Shown: positions 1-8,166 of the stretch, in pieces | Numbering within the stretch: position 1 is the first letter of the stretch | Layout: each line of letters begins with the position of its first letter | Assembly: GCA_016234485.1 (NCBI GenBank) | Contig: JACRBL010000026.1 | Coordinates: forward strand, 60,049-124,048 | Reading direction: 5' to 3' | DNA length: 64,000 bases | From: Chloroflexota bacterium | GTDB lineage: Bacteria > Chloroflexota > Anaerolineae > Anaerolineales > Villigracilaceae | Made by a program: the position numbers and the translations under genes | The notes under the pieces: model-generated | What the model was told of the DNA's origin: nothing | The model's input: the letters and a program-made list of their open reading frames with translations, nothing else | Databases searched by the model: none

Positions 1-750
1 CTCGAAGCCTGCGCGCCGCGCTTGAAAGCGATCTCGAAGTGGGGAACGGGCATCGACTCGATTGACTCAATCGCCGCGTCGCGCCTGAACGTGAAGGTGG
101 GTCGCACGCCCAACGCGTTCACCACCCCCGTCGCGGACTCGGTCCTCGGCTACATGCTGGCCTTCGTCCGCCGCGGCCCGTGGATGGACGCGGCCATGAA
201 GCGCGGCGAGTGGGAGAAAATCCCCGGCAAGACGCTCAGCGAGTGCGCGCTCGGCGTGATTGGTGTCGGCAACATTGGCAAGGCCGTCACCCGCCGCGCC
301 AAATCTTTTGGCATGAAGGTTTTGGGAACAGACATCATCGAAGTTGACCATGTCTTCGTCTCCGAATCTGGCATCGAGATGACAAGTCTCGAATATCTAT
401 TATCGAATTCCGACTTCATCTCCCTCAATTGCGATCTCAACCCCACCAGCCATCATCTCATCACCACGGCCACCCTCGCAAAGATGAAGCCGAACGCCGT
501 CGTCATCAACACCGCTCGCGGCCCCATCGTGGACGAACCAACGCTGATCGCCGCGCTGCAATCAGGCCAGATCGCGGGCGCCGCGCTGGACGTGTTCGAG
601 TTCGAGCCTCTGCCGCACGATAGTCCGCTGATGAAAATGGACAACGTGATGCTCGCGCCGCACAACGCCAACTCCAGCCCCGCCGCGTGGGAGCGGGTGC
701 ATTGGAGCACGATTCGGAATTTGTTGGATGGGCTTGGAATTAAGGAATAA
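1..750 (+). CDS. D-2-hydroxyacid dehydrogenase, 3' part (5' end outside window)
   Basis: The frame is open from base 1, so the start lies upstream of the window. The visible part (about 249 residues) is the NAD-binding half and C-terminus of a phosphoglycerate-dehydrogenase-type enzyme. It shows LKAISKWGTGIDSID, a Rossmann motif GVGNIGKAV near visible residue 88, the Arg segment NTARGPIVDE, the Glu in FEFEPLP and the His in APHNAN; Arg, Glu and His form the usual catalytic set. The family reduces 2-keto acids or oxidises D-2-hydroxyacids with NAD(H). The substrate cannot be assigned, and serA is not implied because no regulatory ACT domain follows. It converges with the SulP gene. Confidence 0.9.
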   Translation, partial: LEACAPRLKAISKWGTGIDSIDSIAASRLNVKVGRTPNAFTTPVADSVLGYMLAFVRRGPWMDAAMKRGEWEKIPGKTLSECALGVIGVGNIGKAVTRRAKSFGMKVLGTDIIEVDHVFVSESGIEMTSLEYLLSNSDFISLNCDLNPTSHHLITTATLAKMKPNAVVINTARGPIVDEPTLIAALQSGQIAGAALDVFEFEPLPHDSPLMKMDNVMLAPHNANSSPAAWERVHWSTIRNLLDGLGIKE

Positions 751-850
751 ATATAACGCGCTCGGTCACAAACTGCGCTTTCCCCCTGAGATTGATTTGA
801 ACACGGGCGAGGAAGTGGTGTTGATCGAATTCGTGTCCCCAACGAAGTAA
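728..850 (+). CDS. Possible 40-aa ORF or coding remnant
   Basis: An ATG at 728 inside the end of the dehydrogenase opens a 40-residue frame ending at 850. Its tail (HKLRFPPEIDLNTGEEVVLIEF) has a protein-like composition. No family is recognised and no ribosome-binding site is seen. It may be the degenerate end of a lost gene rather than a live one. Confidence 0.2.
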   Translation: MGLELRNKYNALGHKLRFPPEIDLNTGEEVVLIEFVSPTK

Positions 851-889
851 CGTAAACCAACGACTGACCCCTACAAGGCGCTATGCGGA

Positions 890-924
890 GTCGTCACTAC
901 ATGGGCAGTCCATGTAGTGACGAC
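890..924. terminator. 15-bp perfect inverted repeat between convergent genes
   Basis: GTCGTCACTACATGG (890-904) and its exact reverse complement (910-924) surround a 5-nt loop. It lies between the convergent dehydrogenase and SulP genes, so it could end transcription from both sides. There is no T-run, and it may equally be a REP-type palindrome. Confidence 0.5.
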
Positions 925-933
925 TTTAGTCGT

Positions 934-3147
934 TTAATCCAACAACGCTTCGATGGTGTAATTATTATCCGCCAGGCGCTCGGCCAACATGCGCGCCACC
1001 CACTCGTGCAGGGCGGCCGCGGTCTGCGGGTCTTCGGCCTCCATGCGTTGCAGGCCCTCGGTCGTCAGGCGATAAAGCACGCTCTTCTGTTGGGCAATCA
1101 CATCCGCGGTGCGCGTCTGATTCAGGTACATGCCCACCTCGCCGATGACCGTCCCGCCGCGGATGCTTCGCAGGCGGACGATGTCGCCGTCGGGCGTTTC
1201 CAGCTGGATGTTGAGACGTCCTGACTCGACGAAGTACATCGCGTCGGGCGGATCGCCGCGTCGCATCAACGGGACGTTGGCCTCTGCTTCGACGCGTTCG
1301 AGTCGCCGAAAGAGATTGTCCACCAAATCGCGGTGCGGGAAGGTTCTTCGCAATTGCGCCTTCAACCCCGTTGCGATGAACTGCGTGGACGCCTCATACT
1401 TCATCAACAGCATGTTCTCGCACCACTCCACGCCATAATCGAGATTGGGGAAGAATTGCACGTGCTTGTCGCCCATGAATCCGCCCTGCTCCATCTGGCG
1501 GCGGTTCAACGACGAGACCTGCGTCAGCACCAGGTAAATGTCGTGCAGATCGGCCAGTTGCCTCATGCGGACAAAGGAGGAGACCGCCGACGAGTCCAGG
1601 CTGTGGACGCGGTGGAAGTCTAGCACGATGAATTTTTCCCTGTTGGTCTGGTCTTCCAAAATCTCGCGCACACGGCTGAGAATTCCATTCGACGTGCCGA
1701 AGAAAATGAATCCCTGCAAGCGGAAGATGTGGATGCCCTCGCCATGTTGCGCCAGCAATTCGCGCTGGACGGGCGCTCGTTCCACCTTGCTGTGATAGTT
1801 CCTGCCGTTCAACGAATCGCGGACCACGTTGACCTGGGCATACTTGAACACGAACAGCAAAATCGAAATCGCCACGCCCGCGATCACGCCTTCGAGGAAG
1901 CCGATCGAGCCGATCACGAAGAGGATCACCCACACCAGGGCGTAGTCCGCGAGCGGGAGTTTCGGGCGCGCGTCGTAAAGCCAGTCCACGAGGAAGGAGA
2001 GGCCGAGCATCAGCAACATGCCATTGAGGAACGACGTGGGCAGGAGGCTGATGAACGACCCGCCCGCAAACAAAACCAGCGCAGTGACCGCCGCGACCAT
2101 CAGGCTGACGATGCGCGTCTGCGCGCCCATGCGATAAGAAAGGGCGGTGGCGCCCAAAAGATGGTAGCCGGCCGGGGAGCCGCCCAGCCCCGCCAAAAGG
2201 TTGGAAAGACCCGCCACGCGCAGTTCGTGGTTCAGGTCAATATCGCGTTTTGCCACCAGTTCCAGCGCGGAGGCGTTGAGCAGGAAACCGATCAGGCTGA
2301 CGAGCGGAATGATCGCGAGCGAGTCCAACGCGCCCGCAAGCGCGGCCCAGTTCACGTCCGCGAGATGCGAGGGCAGGAAGGGCCGCCACAGTCCGCCGGA
2401 CGCGAAAGGTTCCATGAACATGCCCGCGGCGCGCGCCTCGTCCAGCGTCATGCCGCGTGCGAAGACGAGTCCGTAAAACAGCCCGATGCCGCCCAGCACA
2501 ATTCCCGGCCAGACGAGGAAGTGATTGAACTTGCGCAGGACGAGCAGAACGGCGATGGCAAAGGCCGCGCCGGGCAACCAGTTGAAGAGCGACTCGGCGG
2601 TGAACAGCGACGGGAGCGCGGCCAGGCTGAGACCGTGGCCGAGCATCCCCTCCAGGGAGCCGCGCGTGATGAGCCAGCCCGTGCCAGCCAGGAAACCGCC
2701 GATGACGGGGTAGGGAATATAGCGCACGAGGTTGCCGAGTTTGAATTGCCCGATGAGGAAAAAGATCAACCCCGTCGCGAGGGAGGAAAGGACGATGCCC
2801 ACGACAGTGGTGGCATACAGAGTTTCGGGATTCGCCACGCCCGTCAGCGCCGAGGCCACACCCGCCGCGCCGACCGCGACCAGCGCCGAGGGGCCGTCTT
2901 GCGGAGAGATGGCCGCGCCCGGCAAGGAACTGAGCGCGGTGATCGTTATGCTCATGATCGTGGCGCCGAAGAGGAATAAGCCAATGCCACGCGAGACGAA
3001 GGGCGCGAGTTCCCCCGTAAAGACGAGAGTCGCGAGCGAGATGGCGATGGTGAGTTCGATGATGCCCACCACGATTCCCGCAGTGATGCCGGGGATGATG
3101 GTCTTGGAATCAACAGTAAAGGCGCGCTTGGTTTGAGTCATGGGCAA
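934..3147 (-). CDS. SulP-family anion transporter with STAS and cyclic-nucleotide-binding domains
   Basis: 737 residues. Residues about 15-410 form the multi-span SulP membrane core (N-terminal helices GIVVGIIELTIAISLATLVF, then the conserved SSLPGAAISPQDGPSALVA stretch). A STAS domain follows at about 465-580 (FIVLDFHRVHSLDSSAVSSF) and a cNMP-binding fold at about 610-735 (MYFVESGRLNIQLETPDGD, GTVIGEVGMYLNQTRTADV). SulP proteins carry sulfate, bicarbonate or other anions across the inner membrane. The extra C-terminal cNMP module suggests gating or regulation by a cyclic nucleotide or similar ligand (inference). The start ATG at 3147 has AAAGGA about 6 nt upstream. The substrate is unknown. 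Confidence 0.93.
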   Translation of the reverse strand: MPMTQTKRAFTVDSKTIIPGITAGIVVGIIELTIAISLATLVFTGELAPFVSRGIGLFLFGATIMSITITALSSLPGAAISPQDGPSALVAVGAAGVASALTGVANPETLYATTVVGIVLSSLATGLIFFLIGQFKLGNLVRYIPYPVIGGFLAGTGWLITRGSLEGMLGHGLSLAALPSLFTAESLFNWLPGAAFAIAVLLVLRKFNHFLVWPGIVLGGIGLFYGLVFARGMTLDEARAAGMFMEPFASGGLWRPFLPSHLADVNWAALAGALDSLAIIPLVSLIGFLLNASALELVAKRDIDLNHELRVAGLSNLLAGLGGSPAGYHLLGATALSYRMGAQTRIVSLMVAAVTALVLFAGGSFISLLPTSFLNGMLLMLGLSFLVDWLYDARPKLPLADYALVWVILFVIGSIGFLEGVIAGVAISILLFVFKYAQVNVVRDSLNGRNYHSKVERAPVQRELLAQHGEGIHIFRLQGFIFFGTSNGILSRVREILEDQTNREKFIVLDFHRVHSLDSSAVSSFVRMRQLADLHDIYLVLTQVSSLNRRQMEQGGFMGDKHVQFFPNLDYGVEWCENMLLMKYEASTQFIATGLKAQLRRTFPHRDLVDNLFRRLERVEAEANVPLMRRGDPPDAMYFVESGRLNIQLETPDGDIVRLRSIRGGTVIGEVGMYLNQTRTADVIAQQKSVLYRLTTEGLQRMEAEDPQTAAALHEWVARMLAERLADNNYTIEALLD

Positions 3148-3227
3148 TCCTTTGGCAAATGCGACTGAATGCGTCGGATTTTATCTTATAACCCCCAAGT
3201 TTGGATAAAGGGATGGGCGCGGAATCA

Positions 3228-3259
3228 AAAAGCCCTCGCCATTTCTGGCGAGGGCTTTT
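3228..3259 (-). terminator. Rho-independent terminator of the MarR-ABC operon
   Basis: A 14-bp perfect stem (3228-3241 with 3246-3259, loop TTTC) lies about 150 bp downstream of the ABC exporter operon. Read on the minus strand, a T-run follows the GC stem. The opposite strand also ends in TTTTC, so it may work in both directions. Confidence 0.85.
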
Positions 3260-3261
3260 CA

Positions 3262-3370
3262 CCGTCATTGCGAGGGTGGTCTCCCCGAAGCAATCTCATC
3301 CACCGCGCGCGGATTGCTTCGCACACCTGACCTGGCGGGCGGCGCCAGGGACGAACGCTCGCAATGACGG
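3262..3370. repeat. CATTGCGAGG dispersed inverted-repeat element, copy 1
   Basis: The element begins CCGTCATTGCGAGG and ends CTCGCAATGACGG, with an inner GAAGCAATC/GATTGCTTC inverted pair. It lies directly upstream of the terminator in the spacer after the ABC operon. Four more copies are at 39152, 49139, 53702 and, inside hypF, 57710. It has no coding capacity. Confidence 0.9.
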
Positions 3371-3406
3371 GTTGAAAGTTACGGAATACGCAACACGCAA
3401 TAGGCG

Positions 3407-5446
3407 CTACTTCGCGAACCCCACGCTGGCTTCGATCTCCTCCTGCTTCTTAAACTGACTCATATACAAGTCATAGTAGAAGCCGCGTGTGGCGAGCAGG
3501 TCATCGTGTTTGCCGCGCTCGATGATCTGGCCTTTATCGAGGACGAGGATCATGTCGGCGTGGCGGATGGTGGAGAGGCGGTGTGCGATGACGAAGGAGG
3601 TGCGTCCCGCGAGCAGTTGATCGAAGGCTTTTTGGATGAGGCGCTCGGTGCGCGTGTCCACGCTGGAGGTGGCCTCGTCAAGGATCAGGACGCGGGGATC
3701 GGCCAGGGCGGCGCGAGCAATCGAAAGCAGTTGCCGCTGTCCCTGAGAAAGACCCGAGCCGCGTTCGCCCAGCACAGTCTGATACTTTTCGGGCAGGCGT
3801 TCGATGAACGAGTCCGCATTGGCGAGTTTGGCGGCGGCCAACACTTCTTCATCGGTGGCGTCGGGTTTACCGAAGCGGATGTTATCCATGACTGAGGCGC
3901 TGAACAGGAAGGTGTCCTGCAAGACGATGCCAACCTGCCTGCGGACGGATTCAGCGGTGACATCGCGCACGTCAATGCCGTCAATTTTGACCGAGCCGTG
4001 CGTCACATCATAGAAGCGCGGCAGGAGGTTGATGATGGTGGTTTTGCCCGCGCCCGTGGGTCCGACGATGGCGATGGTTTGTCCAGGCTCGGCGGTGAAC
4101 GAGACTTTGTTCAGCACGGGGACGCCCACTTCGTATTCGTGCGAGACTTCGTGGAATTCGACATGCCCGCGAATGGACGGCATATCCTTCGCATCTTTTT
4201 TATCGGTGACGGCGGGGCGCTCGTCGAGGATGGTGAAGATGCGTTCCGCGCCCGCGATCGCGTTCTGGATGTTCGTCCACAACACGGCGATCTGTTGGAT
4301 GGGCTGGTTGAAACGCTGGACGTACATGAGGAAGGTCACGACCAGGCCGAGTGTGACGGTGGCGCCGAAGAGGGTTGTTCCTTTGAGCAGGTACCAACCG
4401 CCGACGCCCGTCACGATGGCGAGGCCGACGTAGGAGAGGGCTTCCAATGTGGGGGCGAGCGCGGAGGTGTACGCGACCGCGCGCACGTTGGCGTCGCGGT
4501 TCGCGGCGTTGACTTCCTTGAACTGCTCGATATTTTCGTCCGCGCGGTTGAAGGCCTGCACTTCGCGCACCGCGGAAATGGACTCTTGCAACTCGGCGTT
4601 GACGTCCCCGATCTTTTCGCGGCTCTTGCGGAAGGCTTTGCGCGCCTCGCCCGAGAAGTAGATCGTGGCGATGAACATGAGCGGCGAGACCGCCAGCGAG
4701 AGCAAGGCAAAAGGCCTGTTGAGGTCCCACATGTTGCGCGCCACCCACACCAGCAACAGGATGCCACTGAACACATTGACCAGCGCGAACGAAAACGCCT
4801 GTTCGATGGCGGAGGTGTCGTTCGTGATGCGGCTCATCAAGTCGCCTGCCTCGTGCTCGGCGTAGTAACTGAGCGAGAGTTGGTGCAGTTTCTCGAACAC
4901 GCCCACGCGCAGAACGCGCAGGACGTGCTGGCCTGTCCACGCCATGGTGAAGAAGGTCGCGCCTGTCAACACTGCGCCTAGCACGTACAACGTGATGACG
5001 ATGCCGATCAGGCGGGCGAGTCCTTCGACGCGGTCTTCGTTGGTCGAAGTGGCGGGATCGGGCATTTCGTAGCCGCCCATGTAAAAGGCTTTGTGGATGA
5101 TCTGCCGCGAGAACGACAACGTGGACGGATCGCTCGTCGCGAGCCAACAACTGGAGGAGGAGGCCGCTTCGGTTTCCGACGACCCGCTCGAAGTCCCGAA
5201 TGAGGCGAGCTGTCCAACAGCGGATTGTCCGATCGGGACGAGGAAACAGTCCGTGGCCTGTCCTGATAATTCGGGCGAAGTCACCTGAGTCCAGGTGGAG
5301 ATGAAAACGAAGAGGACGGCCACAACGATCATGTACCAGAAGCGGCCAAAGTAGGAGCCGAGGCGGGCGAGCGTTTCACCCAGATTGCGCGGCTTGAGAG
5401 TTTCTTGATTGAGGAAGCCACCTGCGCGGCTGGGACCGTGCATCAT
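3407..5446 (-). CDS. ABC exporter half-transporter (fused membrane and ATPase domains), catalytic-Glu subunit
   Basis: 679 residues: a type IV ABC exporter with about six membrane helices, then a nucleotide-binding domain. Walker A GPTGAGKTT is near residue 462, the signature is LSQGQRQ near 566, and Walker B LILDEATSS keeps the catalytic Glu. The signature departs from LSGGQ, while the partner encoded just upstream has a standard signature but Asp in place of Glu. That split is typical of heterodimeric exporters such as BmrCD or TM287/288, which pump drugs or lipids. The ATG overlaps the partner's stop by four bases (5443-5446), implying coupled translation. A Ser/Thr-rich loop follows the first helix. 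The substrate is unknown. Confidence 0.94.
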   Translation of the reverse strand: MMHGPSRAGGFLNQETLKPRNLGETLARLGSYFGRFWYMIVVAVLFVFISTWTQVTSPELSGQATDCFLVPIGQSAVGQLASFGTSSGSSETEAASSSSCWLATSDPSTLSFSRQIIHKAFYMGGYEMPDPATSTNEDRVEGLARLIGIVITLYVLGAVLTGATFFTMAWTGQHVLRVLRVGVFEKLHQLSLSYYAEHEAGDLMSRITNDTSAIEQAFSFALVNVFSGILLLVWVARNMWDLNRPFALLSLAVSPLMFIATIYFSGEARKAFRKSREKIGDVNAELQESISAVREVQAFNRADENIEQFKEVNAANRDANVRAVAYTSALAPTLEALSYVGLAIVTGVGGWYLLKGTTLFGATVTLGLVVTFLMYVQRFNQPIQQIAVLWTNIQNAIAGAERIFTILDERPAVTDKKDAKDMPSIRGHVEFHEVSHEYEVGVPVLNKVSFTAEPGQTIAIVGPTGAGKTTIINLLPRFYDVTHGSVKIDGIDVRDVTAESVRRQVGIVLQDTFLFSASVMDNIRFGKPDATDEEVLAAAKLANADSFIERLPEKYQTVLGERGSGLSQGQRQLLSIARAALADPRVLILDEATSSVDTRTERLIQKAFDQLLAGRTSFVIAHRLSTIRHADMILVLDKGQIIERGKHDDLLATRGFYYDLYMSQFKKQEEIEASVGFAK

Positions 5447-7425
5447 AGCGTCACCTTCCTTGAGACTTCCGAAGTCTTGGAGACTTCGGAAGTCTGCGAC
5501 TCTGGCAGTAATTGTGAGTTGTAAATTTCTGCATAGATGGGTTCATCTTCCATTAAGTCGGCGTGTTTGCCTTGCGCGACCACTTCGCCTTTGTCGAGCA
5601 CGAGGATCTTATCGGCGTTGATGACGGTGCTGATGCGTTGCGCGATGACGAAGGAGGTGCGGCCTTTCATCAACGTGTCGAGCGCGGACTGGATCTGCGC
5701 TTCGGTGGTGAGGTCAACGCTGGAGGTCGAGTCGTCGAGGATGAGAATGCGCGGGTTGAGCAGGAGCGCGCGGGCAATGGCGACGCGTTGCTTCTGTCCG
5801 CCCGAGAGCGTGGCGCCGCGTTCGCCCACGTGTGTGTCGTAGCCTTCGGGGAAGGACAGGATGAAATCGTGCGCGGCGGCGGCCTGTGCGGCTTTTTGGA
5901 TTTCTTCGAGCGTGGCGTCGGGTTTGCCGAAGGCGATGTTGTCGCGGATCGAACCGCTGAAGAGGGTCGTTTCCTGCAAGACAATGCCAATCTGCGAGCG
6001 CAGGGAATCGAGCGTGATGTCGCGCAAGTCGAGTCCGTCAATCGTGATGCGTCCCTCGCTCGGGTCGTAGAAGCGCGGCAACATATTGATGATGGTGGTC
6101 TTGCCCGAACCTGTCGCGCCGAGCAGGGCAATCGCTTCGCCAGGTTTGGCGTCGAAGGTCACGTTTTTCAGCACGGGATCGCCGCCGCCAAAATAGCGGA
6201 AGGTGACGTTTTCGAATTTCACTTCGCCCTTCACCTGCGGCAGTTTGACCGCGTTAGGCTTATCGGTGATGTCGCTCTTCGCGTCGAGAATTTCGAAGAT
6301 GCGATCGGCGGACGCGGCGGCCTGTCCCATTTGAGTCACGATCATGCCGAACATCATGATGGGGAAGAACAGGTACATCAGGTACATCGAAAATTCCTGC
6401 CACGCGCCCAAGGTCAGCGTGCCAACGATGATTTGTTTGCCACCGACATATAGAATGGCGGCCTGTCCGAGATTCGCGACCATGAAGACCAGCGGGAACA
6501 GGAACGTGAATAAACGGTTGACCGCGATGGATTGCTCCATGGTGGCGTCCGCGGCAGCGTGGAATTTTTTCTGCTGTTCCTTCTCGCGCGTGAAGGCCTT
6601 GATGACCTTGATGCCCGCCAGGTTTTCCTGCAAGACCGTGTTCAGCGCCGAAAGTTTTTGTTGCACTTTCGCGAACATCGGCTGGGCAAGACTCGCAAAC
6701 ACCGCGAACAGCACAATCGCGATCGGCAGGATCGGCATGGACGTCCACGCCAGCGCGACATTGGACGTGAACAAAATGATGACCGTGCCGCCCAACAGAA
6801 TCACCGCGCCGACGAGTTGCAAGAGTCCCTGCCCGATGAAGAGGCGCACCTTCTCCACGTCGTCGGTGGCGCGGATCATCAACTGTCCCGTCTGGTTTTT
6901 GTCGTGATACGAGAACGACAGGTTTTGAATCTTCGCGTACAAATCGTTTCGCAAATCGTACGCGACCGCCTGCGAATTTTTCTCCGCCCAAAAGGCTTGC
7001 AGGAAGGAGAAGACTCCGCGCAAGACGGCGAAGATGACGATGGAAACCAGGGCGACGGTCAACGCCTGGGGCGCGCCGTTCAAATCCGCTTCGAGCTGGA
7101 CTTTGAGTTGGTCGGCCGTTAAAGCGGCGGGGAGTTTCAACGCTTCGAGAATCTTCGGCAACGACGCGCCGAGAAATTGCGCGGGGATTTTTTCCAGCGC
7201 CTGCAACATCTGGTCGGCAATATAGCCGCTCGTCACCGCGTCGATCACGTTGCGGATCATGCGCGGCACCGCCAGTTGTGAAAGCGTGGCGATGAGCAGG
7301 AAGACATACGGGAGCGCGGCCTGACGTCTGTAATTCGCCAAATAGCGAATGGCGCGCTTCATGCCGCCTTTGGACTTGGGGCGCTCGCGGCGGCGGGTGC
7401 GGGAGTGGGTGAGGGTGGCTTGCAT
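5443..7425 (-). CDS. ABC exporter half-transporter, degenerate-site subunit
   Basis: 660 residues with an N-terminal six-helix exporter domain and a C-terminal ATPase. Walker A is ATGSGKTT near residue 440, the signature LSGGQKQR near 538, and Walker B reads LILDDSTSS, so Asp replaces the catalytic Glu. In heterodimeric exporters this change marks the subunit that holds the non-hydrolysing site, which fits its partner at 3407-5446. The start has GAAAGGAA about 6 nt upstream. The last residues (QTSEVSKTSEVSRK) are encoded by a palindromic repeat (5463-5495), so the native C-terminus was probably replaced or extended. It is the middle gene of marR-abc-abc. Confidence 0.94.
   Translation of the reverse strand: MQATLTHSRTRRRERPKSKGGMKRAIRYLANYRRQAALPYVFLLIATLSQLAVPRMIRNVIDAVTSGYIADQMLQALEKIPAQFLGASLPKILEALKLPAALTADQLKVQLEADLNGAPQALTVALVSIVIFAVLRGVFSFLQAFWAEKNSQAVAYDLRNDLYAKIQNLSFSYHDKNQTGQLMIRATDDVEKVRLFIGQGLLQLVGAVILLGGTVIILFTSNVALAWTSMPILPIAIVLFAVFASLAQPMFAKVQQKLSALNTVLQENLAGIKVIKAFTREKEQQKKFHAAADATMEQSIAVNRLFTFLFPLVFMVANLGQAAILYVGGKQIIVGTLTLGAWQEFSMYLMYLFFPIMMFGMIVTQMGQAAASADRIFEILDAKSDITDKPNAVKLPQVKGEVKFENVTFRYFGGGDPVLKNVTFDAKPGEAIALLGATGSGKTTIINMLPRFYDPSEGRITIDGLDLRDITLDSLRSQIGIVLQETTLFSGSIRDNIAFGKPDATLEEIQKAAQAAAAHDFILSFPEGYDTHVGERGATLSGGQKQRVAIARALLLNPRILILDDSTSSVDLTTEAQIQSALDTLMKGRTSFVIAQRISTVINADKILVLDKGEVVAQGKHADLMEDEPIYAEIYNSQLLPESQTSEVSKTSEVSRKVTL
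5463..5495. repeat. Palindrome inside the C-terminal codons of the ABC exporter gene
   Basis: AGACTTCCGAAGTCT (5463-5477) and its exact reverse complement (5481-5495) surround TGG. The hairpin is translated as a TSEVSK/TSEVSR duplication. It is one of several spacer-type palindromes lying within reading frames in this window. Confidence 0.85.
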
Positions 7426-7447
7426 GGGTTCCTTTCGGGGTGGAAAA

Positions 7448-7491
7448 GTACACAGGTAAACAGGTTGGCGTTTCCGTGTTTACTTGTGTAC
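7448..7491. repeat. Inverted repeat between marR and the ABC genes
   Basis: GTACACAGGTAAACA (7448-7462) and TGTTTACTTGTGTAC (7477-7491) pair at 14 of 15 positions across a 14-nt loop. It fills the 70-bp gap between marR and the first ABC gene and might attenuate read-through or stabilise mRNA. No T-run follows. Confidence 0.7.
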
Positions 7492-7495
7492 GCGC

Positions 7496-7939
7496 CTACT
7501 TGTCTACGTTCTTCGCGGCTTTCGTCAAAATATCCAACGCTTCGATGATTTTCTTTTGTTCGTCAGCGGAGAGATTCTTCGTGAGTTCGTCCATCCAGCG
7601 ATGACGTTCGTTCATTCCCTGTTCCACGAGTTTTGCGCCGTTGTGAGAGAGCTTCAATAATTTCGCGCGGCGGTCGGACGGGTCTTCGGCGCGTTCAAGA
7701 TACCCAGATTGGACGAGTTTGTCCACGAGCTGACTCGCGGCCGCGTTGGTGATATCGAAACGCTCGCTGATATCGGACATGCCGCACGGTCCCTTGTGAT
7801 GCAGTTGCATCAGGATGCTGAACTGCGACATGGAGAGTCCTGTGGACTTGGCGAAGTGCGTCCAGCCGCGCATCGAGCGGTGCATGAAGGCGTCCATCCA
7901 GGCGTGGAGAGAATGGGAGAGGGGAGAGGGTTTGGTCAT
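7496..7939 (-). CDS. MarR-family transcriptional regulator
   Basis: 147 residues with the winged-helix core of MarR proteins: MSQFSILMQLHHKGPCGMSDISERFDITNAAASQLVDKLVQSGYLERAEDPSDRRAK contains recognition helix and wing (DPSDRRAK is the classic wing motif). A dimerisation helix follows. MarR proteins are usually repressors that leave DNA when they bind a small ligand, and often sit beside the efflux pump they control. Here the heterodimeric ABC exporter lies directly downstream on the same strand, and a promoter with an overlapping palindrome is found upstream (7952-7998). Self-repression with ligand-induced export is the likely role (inference). Confidence 0.93.
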   Translation of the reverse strand: MTKPSPLSHSLHAWMDAFMHRSMRGWTHFAKSTGLSMSQFSILMQLHHKGPCGMSDISERFDITNAAASQLVDKLVQSGYLERAEDPSDRRAKLLKLSHNGAKLVEQGMNERHRWMDELTKNLSADEQKKIIEALDILTKAAKNVDK

Positions 7940-7951
7940 ATAAGCCTGCTT

Positions 7952-7998
7952 GTTAGTTAAGTGGACTAAACTATATGCGCATGAACGGATTTGGTCAA
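7952..7998 (-). promoter_or_regulatory. Promoter and putative MarR operator
   Basis: On the minus strand, -35 TTGACC (7993-7998) and -10 TATAGT (7970-7975) are 17 nt apart, close to the housekeeping consensus. Just downstream and touching the -10 box is the interrupted palindrome TTTAGT-N6-ACTAA (about 7952-7971), of the size bound by MarR dimers. MarR bound there would block RNA polymerase. Confidence 0.7.
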
Positions 7999-8166
7999 GG
8001 AATCCCCCATTAGAGAAGCATTAGAGAATTACAGCCGCGTTGGCGCTGGTTGTGTGTGCTTGCTATTTTTCTGAACATGCGCTCATTGTAGTAAACTTTC
8101 GCGACTTCCCGGTTCAATCGCCTTTTTAGTACAATCATCCATATCCAGGAAAGGTTTTGAAGATCC

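Noticed and set aside
1729..2979. 416-residue plus-strand frame opposite the SulP gene
   Set aside because: It is rich in Arg, Glu, His and Gln with no hydrophobic core pattern, and it is antisense to a well-supported transporter; a high-G+C shadow frame.
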